Of a stretch of DNA of 27,993 nt, positions 10,532 to 21,175 are shown piece by piece. Origin of the DNA: Polymyxa betae. Its lineage: Eukaryota > Endomyxa > Phytomyxea > Plasmodiophorida > Plasmodiophoridae. How positions within the stretch are numbered: position 1 is the first letter of the stretch; every line of letters begins with the position of its first letter. The stretch is from positions 1 through 27,993 of the forward strand of contig RBZT01000356.1 in the NCBI GenBank assembly GCA_003693705.1, in the 5' to 3' direction. The position numbers and the translations under genes were made by a program. Under the pieces are notes generated by a model, which saw only the letters and a program-made list of their open reading frames with translations, was not told the DNA's origin and searched no databases.

Positions 10532-13500
10532 TTACCCTTTGGTGGGAATGATTTCGGAAGTTTCTTGCCCTATTGTTTGCGTCTTGAACTTTTCTTTGAC
10601 GACGGTGACACTCTCTCCCGCTACTGAATGAGTGTGGCATTCACCTGTCGCCAGATCGATAGTGCACCCGCCAGCAGCCGCATATGGACATTGCGGTAGC
10701 AATTGCGGCATGTAGAACTGACTTGGAAAATGCAGCTCGAAAGGCTTCTCGACGGCGGACTTGATCCATTGCAGTTGAAGCGCGGCATCGGGACAATAGC
10801 GCTTGGAAGAATTTCGACTCATGAGCCTTTTCACCGTACTCGTCACATTAGCTGGTGCGCGAGTTCTTGATAGATTCAGTTCGCCGCGTTTTGCCTAGAT
10901 AAGATTAGAAGCAATGTGGAGTTGTTCCAGAGGCCTTACGGCCGTGGTATCAAGATGACACGATTCAGGTGTCAATAGGCGATAGATCATGGCACCAGCA
11001 CTCCACATATCGGCTTTGGTATTATATCGCGAGCCTTGTTCAACTTCCGGAGCCACGTAGGAAAGCGTCTCACGATCCAACGCCGAGATGTGGAATTTTC
11101 TCAAACCGATATCGACCATCTATAAAATCCATCAGTGATGGGCATACAGGACACCAAACAGCAAAGTCTCCAAAAAAAATTAGAAAGGAAGTTGATCTTC
11201 CGAACAAAAAAGCAAACGCGTTTAAACGTTTTTTAGCTGGAAAACCAGCTCAAATGAAAAGCCATCAGAACCGATTACCTGAATACGATGCTGCCTCAGT
11301 TTATCTAAGTGCAGAAGGATATTACAAGGTCCCAAAACCCTAAACTTTCATATGAGAACGGCTGTACATTTGAGTACATGATTCGGATTACCCAAGGGCC
11401 ATGCCGTGAGAATGCAAATATTTCAGGCCAGAAAAGACCTGACGCATGATCAAGGCAACACTGTTAAGCGACAGGACGCCGCACGCTCGAATGAGTTCAT
11501 CAAGATGGACCCACCCTAAAAAATATCATTTTCAACCAAACAAACAGTTGCATCCTAAACATCGGAAACAGTTTTTCGAGAAATAACCAACAGTCCGCAG
11601 CAGCAATTCATAAACAAAACAAAGTTCAAAAATTGATGAAGTTATGGGAACCCGAAATGACAATTACGTGGGATATGACGACGTATGACATAGATCTTGT
11701 AACGGTCTTCGTAGATAGCGACGGTGGAAGCGATGCATGGATGCTCGGCGAACCGAAGAACTCCAGCCTCCGTCCTTAGGGCGGCCAGGTCGGTCTCTTT
11801 AACCACTACAATATTGAAATCAAAATAAGTTCACAGCACAATCGAACATATACGAACTCAATTTGTCGATATATTTCATCATGTATCGTTTGCCGGTATG
11901 AGCTCCTTTACATTCGAACACGTTGGGAAGACAAGGATGCACGACATGGCTCATATGATAATGTTCCTATGAGCATGAGTGAGAAGAACGACATTGCTGA
12001 AAAGCCAACAACAAAAGATGCTGCTAGAAAACCAGAGGAAAAGAAAGATCAAATCCAAAAATGTTCTGGGAAAGTGCAGCAAAAGCAACTTGTAGAACCA
12101 GGAGTCAGTAAAAGAAAGGCAAATGCAGAAGGCAGTCCAGAATACCAAAAACTCATTCAAAAGAGACCAAGATTCATTCAAAAAGAGAGAAAACTGAAAA
12201 CTCCAGAACGCTCCAAATCTCATAAAGAGCCATTACCGCAAGAATGAAATTTCGGGAAGCAACCCGGATAGCTTTCACCCATGTATCGCGTTGTTCAGCA
12301 GTGTACACGAAGATGATTCGGGAAATGTTCGACAGAGCTGAGACTAATCGAAAGGCGAACCGTGGCCGGGCGTTGTTGGGCAAGATAGGGTCGGAAACCT
12401 CTTCTCCCGTAACGAACGGGTTACATGTCGCTCCAGACAGCGGCAGCACTAAATTTGGCTTCACAGATTCCTCTGTATGGAACGAGTACATCATGTTATT
12501 TCGAATCACGATCCAGCGTCGTTTCAAGCGCTAGAAAACCGTCACGAATCCAAACACATGAAGTAGTGACAGCTTACTCTCAAAAACCAGGTTTGCTTGA
12601 AGACGTAGCCGTGCATGGTCGCCGTACTGCAAACATTGCTCTCGTGTTCCCCAATGAGAAGGTTTCGATCAGGATCGTCGCAATCGAAGTCGGATTGACG
12701 ATAAAAGTTCAACGTGTGAATACACGACGACGTCTCAGGTCCAGAGATACTGCAGATCATGTTAACACCTTGTATAATGATATCATGATAGAAGATTACC
12801 AATATTGAGGTGTTAAGGCTCGATCTAGGCAAACATAGCTATCAAGATTATGTGCATTCATACTATAGAGAGAATCAGCATTCGTATCAGGCGTTGTAAA
12901 ACACGAAATTACCAGTATTCAGGGAAGGTGTATCGATGAAGGCACAGAAAGGTCCCTGCTACCGGGCATGTCTCGCAATCAGCGACATCGGTGGACGAGA
13001 CCATCGGCATGATATGGAATCTCTGGTTCGGGATGACAGGCGGTAGATACGGGTCGGAGCAATGGCAGAGCAGGTCGCCAGATCGAATGGCGATCTCCAG
13101 GACGAAGGTTCGTAAATCGGCAAAAGTATCATGCTTGTCAACCTGACGTCAATGTTGAGGAATCGCCGAATACAGAGGCACACTCTAGCATTACCAGACC
13201 ATACAAATCACCGGCCGGGATGAAGCCCGGTTTACCTCCATCATCCATAATCGTGTCAGCGATCTCTCTTGCCTGAATACATTCCTTCAGCACAAATGGC
13301 TGTGAAAAGAGACACAAAACATTGGAGGCAAAAGAAGAGCATAAAATCGACAGGAAACGAAAACCACAGCACTAATCTGTGGAAAGAAAAAAAATGAATT
13401 TGAAAAATCAGATAAAAATGAAAAAAACCACAGGAAATTCAACAATTACGAGCTATTTGTAGAAAGCAATGCGAATAAGAATACCTTGAGATCGGCCATC

Positions 13501-14042
13501 ATGATATAGCCAGCATCATGGACGTTAACGCCCATCATATTGCAGGCACTATCAATAAGCAGATCGACAATGTGGATCAACTCGGGTCGATACACTTTGC
13601 GATCGAAACCGCCATAAAACATATCTCTCACTAAATCAATCTGAAAGCACAGCAGTAAGCTCAGATGAAAACATAATTTGATAAAACCGATTGAAAGTTT
13701 CATAAAACTGTCACCTTTTTGGAACTTCTAGCATTCGTAAAGAGGCAAAGCGCCAGAAGGAAGTTGTTATAGTTGATGGCATCGCGATGGTAGTAATCAA
13801 ACAGGTTAAATACATGTTCAGCCACTTCCGGTCCTATAGCGAAGAGCTTGATGAAACTTGCCAGATCAATAGTCCGATCATGGCGCCGAGAGACGATCTC
13901 CCGGAATCGTCGGCGGATTGCAACGAAATCGTCGATCGCACAAACTGAGTGCTCGAGTAAGTCGTTTGAGGGCGCCAGACAAGGATGCCCACTAACAGAG
14001 CTGGCAGAATTCGATCGACTTGCACAACACCAACGACGTCAT
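10532..14042 (-). CDS. Gene A: EF-hand-like / PH / pseudokinase protein (13 exons)
   Basis: Minus-strand exons: 14042-~13997, 13944-13715, 13640-13485, 13299-13195, 13142-12963, ~12733-12578, 12530-12237, 11966-11858, 11805-11668, 11515-11392, 11339-11279, 11119-10940, 10894-10532, about 713 aa. Residues ~1-240 are helical, with a degenerate EF-hand-like pair (HVFNLFDYYHRDAINYNNFL). A PH domain spans ~280-385 (GYVFKQTWFLR, RLKRRWIVIRNN, closing Trp in RDTWVKAI). A kinase fold spans ~395-635: VAIK-like Lys in RYMMKYIDK, helix-C Glu in LRTEAGVL, DIG for DFG in MVDIGLRKF, APE in YVAPEVE, and ADMWSAG. The catalytic loop reads LGVLGPCN in place of HRDLKPEN, so the HRD Asp is Val and the protein is probably a pseudokinase. 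The glycine loop is also degenerate. PH domains usually bind phosphoinositides or proteins at membranes. The C-terminal ~100 residues are unique. The exon 1 donor is ambiguous (GTTAGT fits the phase). Confidence 0.72.
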
Positions 14043-15635
14043 ACTCAGATTGCTTAAATGGGATTGTAAAGTTCATCGCATTCTTTGCAGCAGCAAGTTG
14101 CGTCAAAATTCATCCAGTTTTGAGCGCACAAACTGCGCGGAGAGTTCGTCGACTTTGGTGAGCGAACCGACTGTATGGAACATTCACAGTCAAGGTCAGA
14201 AACTGCGCACACATTTCATCCAGTGTTTTGTGTCCACGTCTTCTTTCATTGATTTTGGTGCATCACGGGAGAGTGGTAACTGACGACGTCGCTGCTGCAT
14301 CTGGTCATGATACCCCTCAATCAATCTCAGTTTTACAAATGCGCTTTCTCACCACTCGATTGACAAATAAAATCTGGTTCTATCCTGGAAAAACGTGTGA
14401 TTGCGAACTTGATTGTGAAAGTATGAAGGTTGTTTATTGGCTTTCGGGTGAGAAGGACGGATCCGAATCGGCGCAGCAGGGCTGACATGAGTATCCACAA
14501 TCATCGAAGCCGCACCTCTGTGATTAGGGCACGAATGAAATCGGCCCGCCAGTTGACACTTGACCCCATCTGCGGATCCCGGCGGAATCCCGCCGCCTTG
14601 CTGCTGCATAATACAGGCCAGACCCGCAACGGTTAGACTGTTCTTGTTACGGTGTACCTGAATAAGCGGCTGAAACTGCTGCTCACCTCGCTGCTGCATC
14701 TTCTCAGTAGTTTTCATTCAGTGGCGCCATTGCCAGCCTCAATTTCTATGCGGTTATTATCTCTCTGCTTTTGCGATTATCTTCGCTCTCTCTTTCTTTC
14801 TAATGCTGGATATCCGCTATGCTTGTCTGAGGGACTCGTCGGCAATCAACAGCAGTCGCGAAACCTGCGAAAACCTTAGACAGCCTGGCCTGTAACCGAT
14901 ATTCGCCAAGCCGTTGACTGGGTTTGACCCGGGTCGAACCTGGGTTGGGCCCGGGTTGACTGAAAAAAATTCTAATAAACTTTCAACCCTTGGTGCAGGC
15001 CAAACATGAACTGCAGTCTTTTTACATCTTTTCAAAGTGTAAACGGTCGTGATTTGACAACCCAATCGATATTAAAGGAAAAGTAGCATTTCAAGAACAG
15101 TTATGATGAATTATCCCCGAACTCCCGAAGAGACCGGATAATTCCGTAAAATCAGTAAGATCGGGTCGAACCCGTTCGACCCAGTCAAGGTTCGACCCGA
15201 CCGAAACCCGACCCGAGCCGATTCACCTGACCCGGGTCCGACTCAGTCCGGCTCGGTCCGGCTCGGGTCGGGCTCATTTAGTGCGTGACTGACAATGACT
15301 GGCACTGGCAATAGGCATGACAAAATGTGCGTGCAGTCATCGGTATCAACATGCCCCAGAAAGTGAAAAATGCGATTGAGAATTTGCAAAATAAAGTGCG
15401 TCTGGCCCAAAGTGCGCAACTTGCAATTGTAACATTAGTTCGTGAGAAGTTGAACAGCCACCTGTCTGTCAGTTTGATCAGTTCCAACCAAGCAGTAAAG
15501 AGAATCTCGGCTGCAAGCGCACAACTCGTATCTGCGCCAAGAATTTCGATTTCGCCATCCGAATCTGTCAGTTTCATCGGAGCTGCGCAGTCTCGTTCAT
15601 TGCGTTTGCAGTCAGCAAACCCTCTGAGCGGCACG
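14043..15635. other. Non-coding stretch upstream of gene A and of the next gene
   Basis: The first ~170 bp upstream of gene A carry TGCGCG (14134-14139) and TGCGCA (14204-14209). A short Gln-rich minus-strand frame from ATG 14717 is weak and not called. The segment 14911-15280 is an inverted-repeat element. From 15327 the frame of the downstream gene is open, but it is treated here as 5' flank. Confidence 0.4.
14911..15280. repeat. Inverted pair of degenerate GGGTCGAACCC-type repeats
   Basis: A GC-rich block of imperfect CCCGGGTCGAACC / GGGTTGGG units at about 14911-14972 faces a longer block of GGTCGAACC / CCCGACCC / GGCTCGG units at about 15155-15280. TTGACTGGGT in the left arm (14914-14923) has its complement ACCCAGTCAA in the right arm (15179-15188). 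About 180 bp of AT-rich sequence lies between. This has the shape of a fold-back or MITE-like element. No transposase is seen. Confidence 0.5.
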
Positions 15636-16181
15636 ATGCGGCTGAAACTGACCCGTCCACAGCTCATGCTGTCGTGCTTCCCCATCTTGATCACGGCCAC
15701 GATGATTTTGAATCTGTTCCGAGGCCCGATAGATCCGGAGGCCGTGACGCCGCAGACGCTGGCCCATCTGATCGCAGCCGCAGGCCGGGACTTGGTCTCG
15801 CAGTTCAATCCGGACACGTACGCCCAATTAACCCGCATGCTGGACATCTGGCAGCGTAAATACCAGACGCGTCATTTGACAGGAAAATTTCGACGCGAAG
15901 TGCGCCGCACTCAGGCCCGGATGGATGGGGCTCGCGGGCTTTTCCAGAATCAGATGCGCCGCGGACTCGCCGAGTTGCTGGCCCGATATGAAGAGGTCCG
16001 AAAGCAGGTCACAGCGGAAGCACTGCGGAGTTTGGAGCAGCTGCGAGACGAGTGGCTGCACCAGTTCGCCTGGTATATCTGGAGCACGGACGCCGCATTT
16101 CAGGAACGAGTCCGCCACGTACTGGCCGAGGTTGAACGGCTCCTGCGACAGAATCCGGGAGTAAACAAGGTCGTACAATAA
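15636..16181 (+). CDS. Unrecognised short membrane-anchored helical protein (181 aa)
   Basis: The ORF is intronless. From ATG 15636 the product begins with a basic residue pair and one hydrophobic segment (LMLSCFPILITATMILNLF), a signal peptide or signal anchor. It continues as a long charged helical region rich in Arg, Glu, Gln and Leu (LLARYEEVRKQVTAEALRSL, then VRHVLAEVERLLRQ) that probably forms coiled coil. The frame is open upstream to 15327 and would add ~103 residues. The 15636 start is preferred because it puts the hydrophobic segment at the N-terminus, and the upstream part contains a TGCGCA motif (15413-15418) like other 5' flanks here. No family is recognised. Confidence 0.55.
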   Translation: MRLKLTRPQLMLSCFPILITATMILNLFRGPIDPEAVTPQTLAHLIAAAGRDLVSQFNPDTYAQLTRMLDIWQRKYQTRHLTGKFRREVRRTQARMDGARGLFQNQMRRGLAELLARYEEVRKQVTAEALRSLEQLRDEWLHQFAWYIWSTDAAFQERVRHVLAEVERLLRQNPGVNKVVQ

Positions 16182-16386
16182 CGTTACCGCACATCTTTGT
16201 ATCTTTCGAGGTTCAAACGTCGTAACGCTTACGGAACGTCATAAGGCTCCGTGTTCAGCAAATTCCAAGGGTTAACGGAACCGACTGAAATTGTTGAACA
16301 TTGCAGCGTAGAGAAAACGTTACATAATTACGTTACAAAGTTCCGATTATTGTTATTAAAATCTACTACCTAGTTTAGGCCGGTAA

Positions 16387-16718
16387 CAATCGTGCAGAAA
16401 ATAGCGTAGAGCGCTGCTAGTCATTTAAATGATTCACACAAGTGGATAGTTTGCGTTACAGTTCAAGTTCAATCAAGTAACGAGATGAACAGTAACGATT
16501 ATCATGTCAGCAGGGTCGGCGGTCGCTGGGAATGGGCGCGACCTGCTTCAGTTCTCCGGCCTCCGCGAGTTTGGTCGTACAATGATGCGTGGGTCCGTAC
16601 ACCTTTCCGCGAAAATTTTCAAATCTTGAATCGTAATTTCGGCAGCGTCATCTGGAAAGGCATCTGGGCCGCGTCGCAAATCCACCGCAACCGTAACGTA
16701 TCAGAGGCGGAGTAGCGC
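16387..16718 (-). pseudogene. Truncated copy of the 3' end of kinase-like gene B
   Basis: Positions 16507-16718 match the last exon of gene B (21929-22139) at roughly 96% by eye, including its TGA stop. The flank 16387-16506 matches the 3' flank of B at 21773-21928. The copy stops abruptly inside the exon, at GGAGTAGCGC. It has about seven substitutions and one inserted A near 16625, which shifts the frame relative to B. It lacks about 40 bp present just after the stop in B. It has no upstream exons or start, so it is a duplicated fragment, not a gene. Confidence 0.85.
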
Positions 16719-17040
16719 GGAAGTAATGCTGTAATTGAGGCCATGTATGATGCCGAGAACGAGTGACATTAATCCTCCCAGCCTGTTCTGAATTACAAGT
16801 TGACATCCGTGATTTAACATCGCTTTCTCTCTTGATCACAAACAGCTAATCACAACGCTCCTTTCAAGCTGCAATATTGTCTACTTTTGAGCAATTGAAT
16901 ACCGGTTGATCGTGCAGAAAATGGCGGCTTGATCTATCTGCCTTAATGCTGTACTTAGCAAAAATCTGGATATTTGCCGTGACGAAGGCAAAGATCAAAC
17001 GATATTTGGATCGCGGGTCGCCAGTCATTGAATACTGCAC

Positions 17041-17056
17041 GAGAGAGAGAGAGAGA
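17041..17056. repeat. (GA)8 microsatellite
   Basis: Eight uninterrupted GA units in non-coding DNA. Confidence 0.9.
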
Positions 17057-17953
17057 ATAAAGGCTGAGGAGGTGCTTGCGTCTGATCATCTTCAGCAACC
17101 GTTTAGTTATTGACGGTTCCGCTGGCTCGTCTGCAGCGTCGGGCCCGACTCCGACGCCGCTGCCAACGATGTCGTTGCGTTCGTTGTTAATCAACTTCCA
17201 GGTTTGAAATGTTTGGATGTCTGCAGCTCATCGGTTTATATTGGAATCTCTTCGTCTTTAGAGGGTAGGGAATCCGGCCCGAAGGCATCCGGTACAGAAA
17301 ACAGGAACTGTTCATGATTGATACGAAAGGACACTTCGCTATCCTTCAGAAAAGTCTGTATCTATCTATTTTTTATTATGTTTTTGGATCACAAATGCCT
17401 GCAAAAACCATGCTCCTTTGTAAAGCTTTAATAAAAAACAGATTTCACGGTAATTGCAAATAAGAAACAATGTTGTTATTTCCATACTTCATATGCCTTG
17501 TATACTTTTTTGTCGTCGCAATAAAGAATCTCCTCCGATTCGTTTCGTGAAAATCGTTGCTGATGTGGATTCCCGTCATGATGATCTGAACAGTACAAAT
17601 GCAAGCAATATAACGATTCTTTCGGCTTGTTGTCAAGGCCCCGACAATGGGGCAACCCCATCAGCGCTGTAAGCACGATAAGTGATAACCTTAGGATAGC
17701 CAAGATTCCCACAACGAGAGCTGAAGAAAAAACTACATGGGTCCTGGACCCATACAAAATCAGGATGTTATCTGATATCCGTTTCTGGGATTTCTTACGG
17801 GCTTAAAGCGTTAGGTGGCTGGAGGCTATAGAGAGTCTGAACACCAGAAGCGATCTACTTTGTCTATCTAAGAGCTTGTCAAGTTATTCGAACAAACCAG
17901 CGAATAGTGAAACGACTAATGTACAGGAATCTCAGAGTGAATTTCATAAAAAC

Positions 17954-17959
17954 TTTATT
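17954..17959 (-). terminator. AATAAA polyadenylation signal of the BTB gene
   Basis: The minus strand reads AATAAA about 20 bp after the TGA stop of the BTB gene, the position expected for a canonical poly(A) signal. Confidence 0.6.
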
Positions 17960-17979
17960 GATGCATCGGACAAGACAGA

Positions 17980-18921
17980 TCACCTGCGGAAGAGCGATTC
18001 TGGACGGAAATGATAGGCCCGGGTGTTGCTGGTCAGATTCGTGAATCGATGTTTCTGTGCAATAAGTCGGTAAACGAACCCCTGACAGCCTTCCTTTCCA
18101 TCATAGCAGATCCTGGTCGATTGTAGATCATCGAAGATCATATTCGCACAGGATAGATCCCATTTATAGCTCACAAAGCTGATCAGATCTTCGAAGACTT
18201 GTCTCCTATCAGGTCGAACAATCATCGATTTCCCAATCCAGCGATTATTCAGAAATGAATCTTTCCCCGATCTATCATCTTGGGTGAAAATCTCCTGAAT
18301 GCTCACGCCAGATGCATATCCTGTAATCAGCCAGAACATCCATCTTGTCGATTTCGAACTTTGCTTGATGATATCGGCAAAGTGCTGCAGACCGATTCGA
18401 GGCAGGTTTGGACTCCAGCCGAACCGTCCCAGATCCGAGGCGATTTTCCTTTTCGCAGATTGAAGCGTTTTCGGTAGCGAATGCCTCTCACAGAACACGG
18501 CGACTTCGGTAAAGCACGTGAAGACGCTGATCGAGCTGAGCAGATTATCGCAGAGCTTCGCGGCTCCATCCGACATCATAAAATCAGCGATATGAGCGAC
18601 CGCCAGGACGTCATCAGGACGATCCGCGCTCAGCTTGACCAGGCCGTACACGACCTTGAGATAGAGTTCGAAGCAGGACGTCTTATCGCATTTGGCGTGG
18701 AAAGAGAAACAGGAATCAGGGAGGTCGATGGTGACAGATTTCATGGCATTGGCGACTTCGAGTCCATCTGCTTGCCAATGCAGAAATTGCTCCAGATAAC
18801 GACTAGCAGGACACATGACGACCCGATGACATTGGAACGATCGATCGCCGACAACCAGCACCAGATCGCAGCATTGCCCATTGTTGTAGAGAGCGTTGAC
18901 GATCGTCTCGGCGTTGAACAT
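17980..18921 (-). CDS. BTB/POZ-domain protein with BACK-like region (313 aa)
   Basis: A single-exon ORF runs from ATG 18921-18919 to TGA 17982-17980. Residues ~15-125 form a BTB/POZ fold: CDLVLVVGDRSFQCHRVVM (the core strand and 'H+V' signature), ASRYLEQFL, and a later YLKVVYGLVKL segment with DVLAVAHIADFMM. Residues ~130-210 look like a helical BACK extension (CFTEVAVFCERHSL, GLQHFADIIKQS). The rest has no Kelch, MATH or zinc-finger repeats. BTB proteins dimerise and often serve as CUL3 ubiquitin-ligase adaptors. A CUL3 role here is possible but not shown. An AATAAA signal lies just beyond the stop. The gene is intronless, unlike its larger neighbours. Confidence 0.85.
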   Translation of the reverse strand: MFNAETIVNALYNNGQCCDLVLVVGDRSFQCHRVVMCPASRYLEQFLHWQADGLEVANAMKSVTIDLPDSCFSFHAKCDKTSCFELYLKVVYGLVKLSADRPDDVLAVAHIADFMMSDGAAKLCDNLLSSISVFTCFTEVAVFCERHSLPKTLQSAKRKIASDLGRFGWSPNLPRIGLQHFADIIKQSSKSTRWMFWLITGYASGVSIQEIFTQDDRSGKDSFLNNRWIGKSMIVRPDRRQVFEDLISFVSYKWDLSCANMIFDDLQSTRICYDGKEGCQGFVYRLIAQKHRFTNLTSNTRAYHFRPESLFRR

Positions 18922-19782
18922 GGCGAGCGATGGGCGTTCTGCTGGATCTGTCTTGCGAATGGGTTGACGATTAGATGGTAATAAGGGATATTATACCATG
19001 TGGTGATGGAGCGATCCGCTGCCCCGATTGGATCAGAATTGAGACGAAGCATTGCGTATTCATCGCATTGGAAAGTTCATGCGAATCGATTGAGGAAGAT
19101 TGTTAGAACTTTGGTGGCGATCAACTAACAACAAACAGCCAACAGAACATTGGTTGACAATAGATGGGTTTTAACTGGGAGAAAACGTACTCAAAAGCCA
19201 GATAGAGGCACATAAACTTACATTCGATGACTTGAGAAATCGAGCTGATAATTGGAATATTAAATACCAACGGTATCAAATTTCGGCTCGAAAAAAACCA
19301 AAGGATAAAAGGATCCTGCTGTACTTTACTGAAAGTTGAATGGTAAGGCTCATTTTAGGAGATGATGAAATAATATAACAGAGCGGGATGCAAAATCATT
19401 CCTCGTGCTACTTTTCTACTTTCGGAAAACAAAAGTAGAGCACAGTTTAAGAGTTAAACATGAATAAACATCCTTTACTCAAATACTATTGTGAGAGTTT
19501 TTGTTTTTCACACAAAGTGAATTCGACTTCAACAAATTCCAGCCTGCAAGTAACGATTCTACAGTTTTGTTGGAAGAATTTGAGCGGCAAGACGGATAGA
19601 GAGGACATACTCCTGCCATTGCTTACATGACTGATTTCATCTTCATTGAAGAGTCTCCTATCTGTCAGAGTATAAATGGTACCGCCAATCCATCACAGAT
19701 AAACCCTTCCTTGGATCACACGAAATCAATCGTAGCTGTATACGCAGAATGGTCCAGAATAGCTTCTTGTTCGGCGTAATTC
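18922..19782. other. Non-coding stretch
   Basis: No gene seen. It is AT-rich, with the BTB promoter on the left and the 5' flank of the ORF at 19783 on the right. Confidence 0.45.
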
Positions 19783-20202
19783 ATGTTGACGATGTCGAGG
19801 AAGTGCTGTGAAGCCGACCAATGCAAATTGGAGACGATTCTCGGTTGTCTTCTTCAGGCGTTTTCGGTAGACACGCCTCGGGCAATCTCAGTTACAGAAT
19901 CCAACGAAATTCAGACGATTATCACAGAGCAGTACAGCTGTTACAGATATCTTGAAATGAGTAATCTCAGCGATCGCCAACGACTCTTGCCAATGCTGAT
20001 GTTTACATATAGGCTTATGCAGGCCCTGCTTAAGCACGTAGAGGGTAATGCTGAACTCACTGATCTCGTTCGGGAAGCGGAGAGCCAGTATGCCCCCAAC
20101 TACCATTATCAGGCGGATCGATTCTCCCGAGTTCACAATCGTCAACGGCTCCGTTTCCATCTGAAGAGCACTGCCGAATTCGCTCCAGCTAATAACGACT
20201 AG
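19783..20202 (+). CDS. Hypothetical small helical protein (139 aa)
   Basis: An ATG-initiated, intronless 139-codon ORF with balanced composition. The N-terminus is Cys-containing (SRKCCEADQCKLETILGCLL). A likely helical block follows (SDRQRLLPMLMFTYRLMQAL), then an acidic segment and a basic tail (RFSRVHNRQRLRFHL). No family is recognised. It sits among transposon-like fragments, so it may be a small host gene or a piece of an element. Confidence 0.4.
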   Translation: MLTMSRKCCEADQCKLETILGCLLQAFSVDTPRAISVTESNEIQTIITEQYSCYRYLEMSNLSDRQRLLPMLMFTYRLMQALLKHVEGNAELTDLVREAESQYAPNYHYQADRFSRVHNRQRLRFHLKSTAEFAPANND

Positions 20203-20446
20203 CTGGAATCATCTTTGGCCATTGACACGGCGAAGATGGGGGAATCGCAATCCGACTAAACCGACCTCACTTTCAATAACAATCCCATAGAAAACAGCTA
20301 AAAGAAGTGGAACACCATCAGATCTTAATGAATATAAGGAATAATCGACTTCAAAACAACAAAAAAAAAACATCGAATTAGAAGAAAACAAATTGAATTA
20401 ACAGTTATGTGTCAGAGACGCATTCGAGCAAAGAGCAGATCAATAC

Positions 20447-20762
20447 GATGCCAGAGCAAGAGATCATCCGGACGAATATCCTTGAAGCGCTTACGAGATG
20501 CAATTTCCATCGCAACGACGCTCTTGCAAAACATAGAATTGATCAGTTGATAGCAGAACGCCCAGATATCTCTATATGGACAGATGGCAGCCTGTGTCGC
20601 TTCACTAATAAGGTAGAATCAGGCGCAGCTGCCATTATCAATATCTTAAATCTTGACCTTCTCAGCACAATCTTTGAACTCGAAATCCAGAGTACTTTTG
20701 AAACCTGGGAAATACAACGTCTAGCAACGAGATTGAGATCACGGCTTTACAGGCGTGATTAG
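20447..20762 (+). pseudogene. RNase H-like domain fragment (retrotransposon relic)
   Basis: From ATG 20447 a 105-residue frame contains IWTDGSLCRF ... SGAAAII, which matches the first two strands of the RNase H fold with its first catalytic Asp in TDGS. It is followed by FETWEIQRLATRL, which fits the helix carrying the catalytic Glu. The frame then stops, so the third catalytic Asp and the C-terminal half are missing. RNase H domains of this type are common in non-LTR retrotransposon polyproteins. No reverse transcriptase motif was seen nearby. Confidence 0.45.
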
Positions 20763-21175
20763 AGACTATATTGGCACTAAATCCATGTGAGCGACACATC
20801 CATAGACTCCCTGTCATGTCTACAGCATACTATACCATACAAATTCTATTATACAAATTCAGTAGTGAAAGACGTTGCAGAGAAATTCGCCAGTTTTGAA
20901 ATGCAGCAAACTCTGTTGATTGTATCCCGAGCTATACAGAACAAATTCCAGAGAGCAACCGAGTTGATAGCCTCGCCAAAAACGCTAATCGCGACGAAAT
21001 TTCGTCCTACCAGCTGAGTTTTAACGGCCCTGCCTGCTAAGTCCGTATATCTACAACCCGGGTTCCATCGTTATAGATTGCTGTCTGTATTCTCCCTTTA
21101 TGATTATTGCGTCATGCTTTCACGCCTGGCTATTTCGAGCTCAGGTTCGATCCATCACTGTCGAGTCCATCTTTG
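20763..21175. other. Non-coding or decayed element sequence
   Basis: A 76-codon frame at 20787-21017 has no recognisable domain and may belong to the decayed element to its left. Nothing else is supported. Confidence 0.35.

Larger units (their letters stand above)
16719..17979. other. Non-coding stretch downstream of the gene-B fragment
   Basis: No supported gene. A hydrophobic minus-strand frame at 17476-17757 has no ATG and was not called. The right end holds the 3' flank of the BTB gene. Confidence 0.45.

Noticed and set aside
14120-14485. Plus-strand ORFs upstream of gene A
   Set aside because: They overlap the probable promoter of gene A, lack domains and have random-like composition.
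14349-14717. Gln-rich minus-strand frame, with a possible spliced version reading NWRADFIRALITE that recalls a KIX/MED15 start
   Set aside because: The similarity is only a few residues, the spliced version stops after about 55 residues, and splice sites had to be chosen freely. Not enough for a gene call.
15278-15847. Long minus-strand frame (189 codons) opposite the 15636 gene
   Set aside because: It is the antisense shadow of the plus-strand ORF. Its composition is irregular (many Cys and Trp in odd places) and it has no signal or domain.
17476-17757. Hydrophobic minus-strand frame resembling a signal peptide plus Cys-rich tail
   Set aside because: There is no ATG; the frame would start at TTG. 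The in-frame sequence from the nearby ATG stops after five codons.
18481-18981. 166-codon plus-strand frame over the BTB gene
   Set aside because: It lies antisense to a clear BTB domain, so it is a shadow frame.
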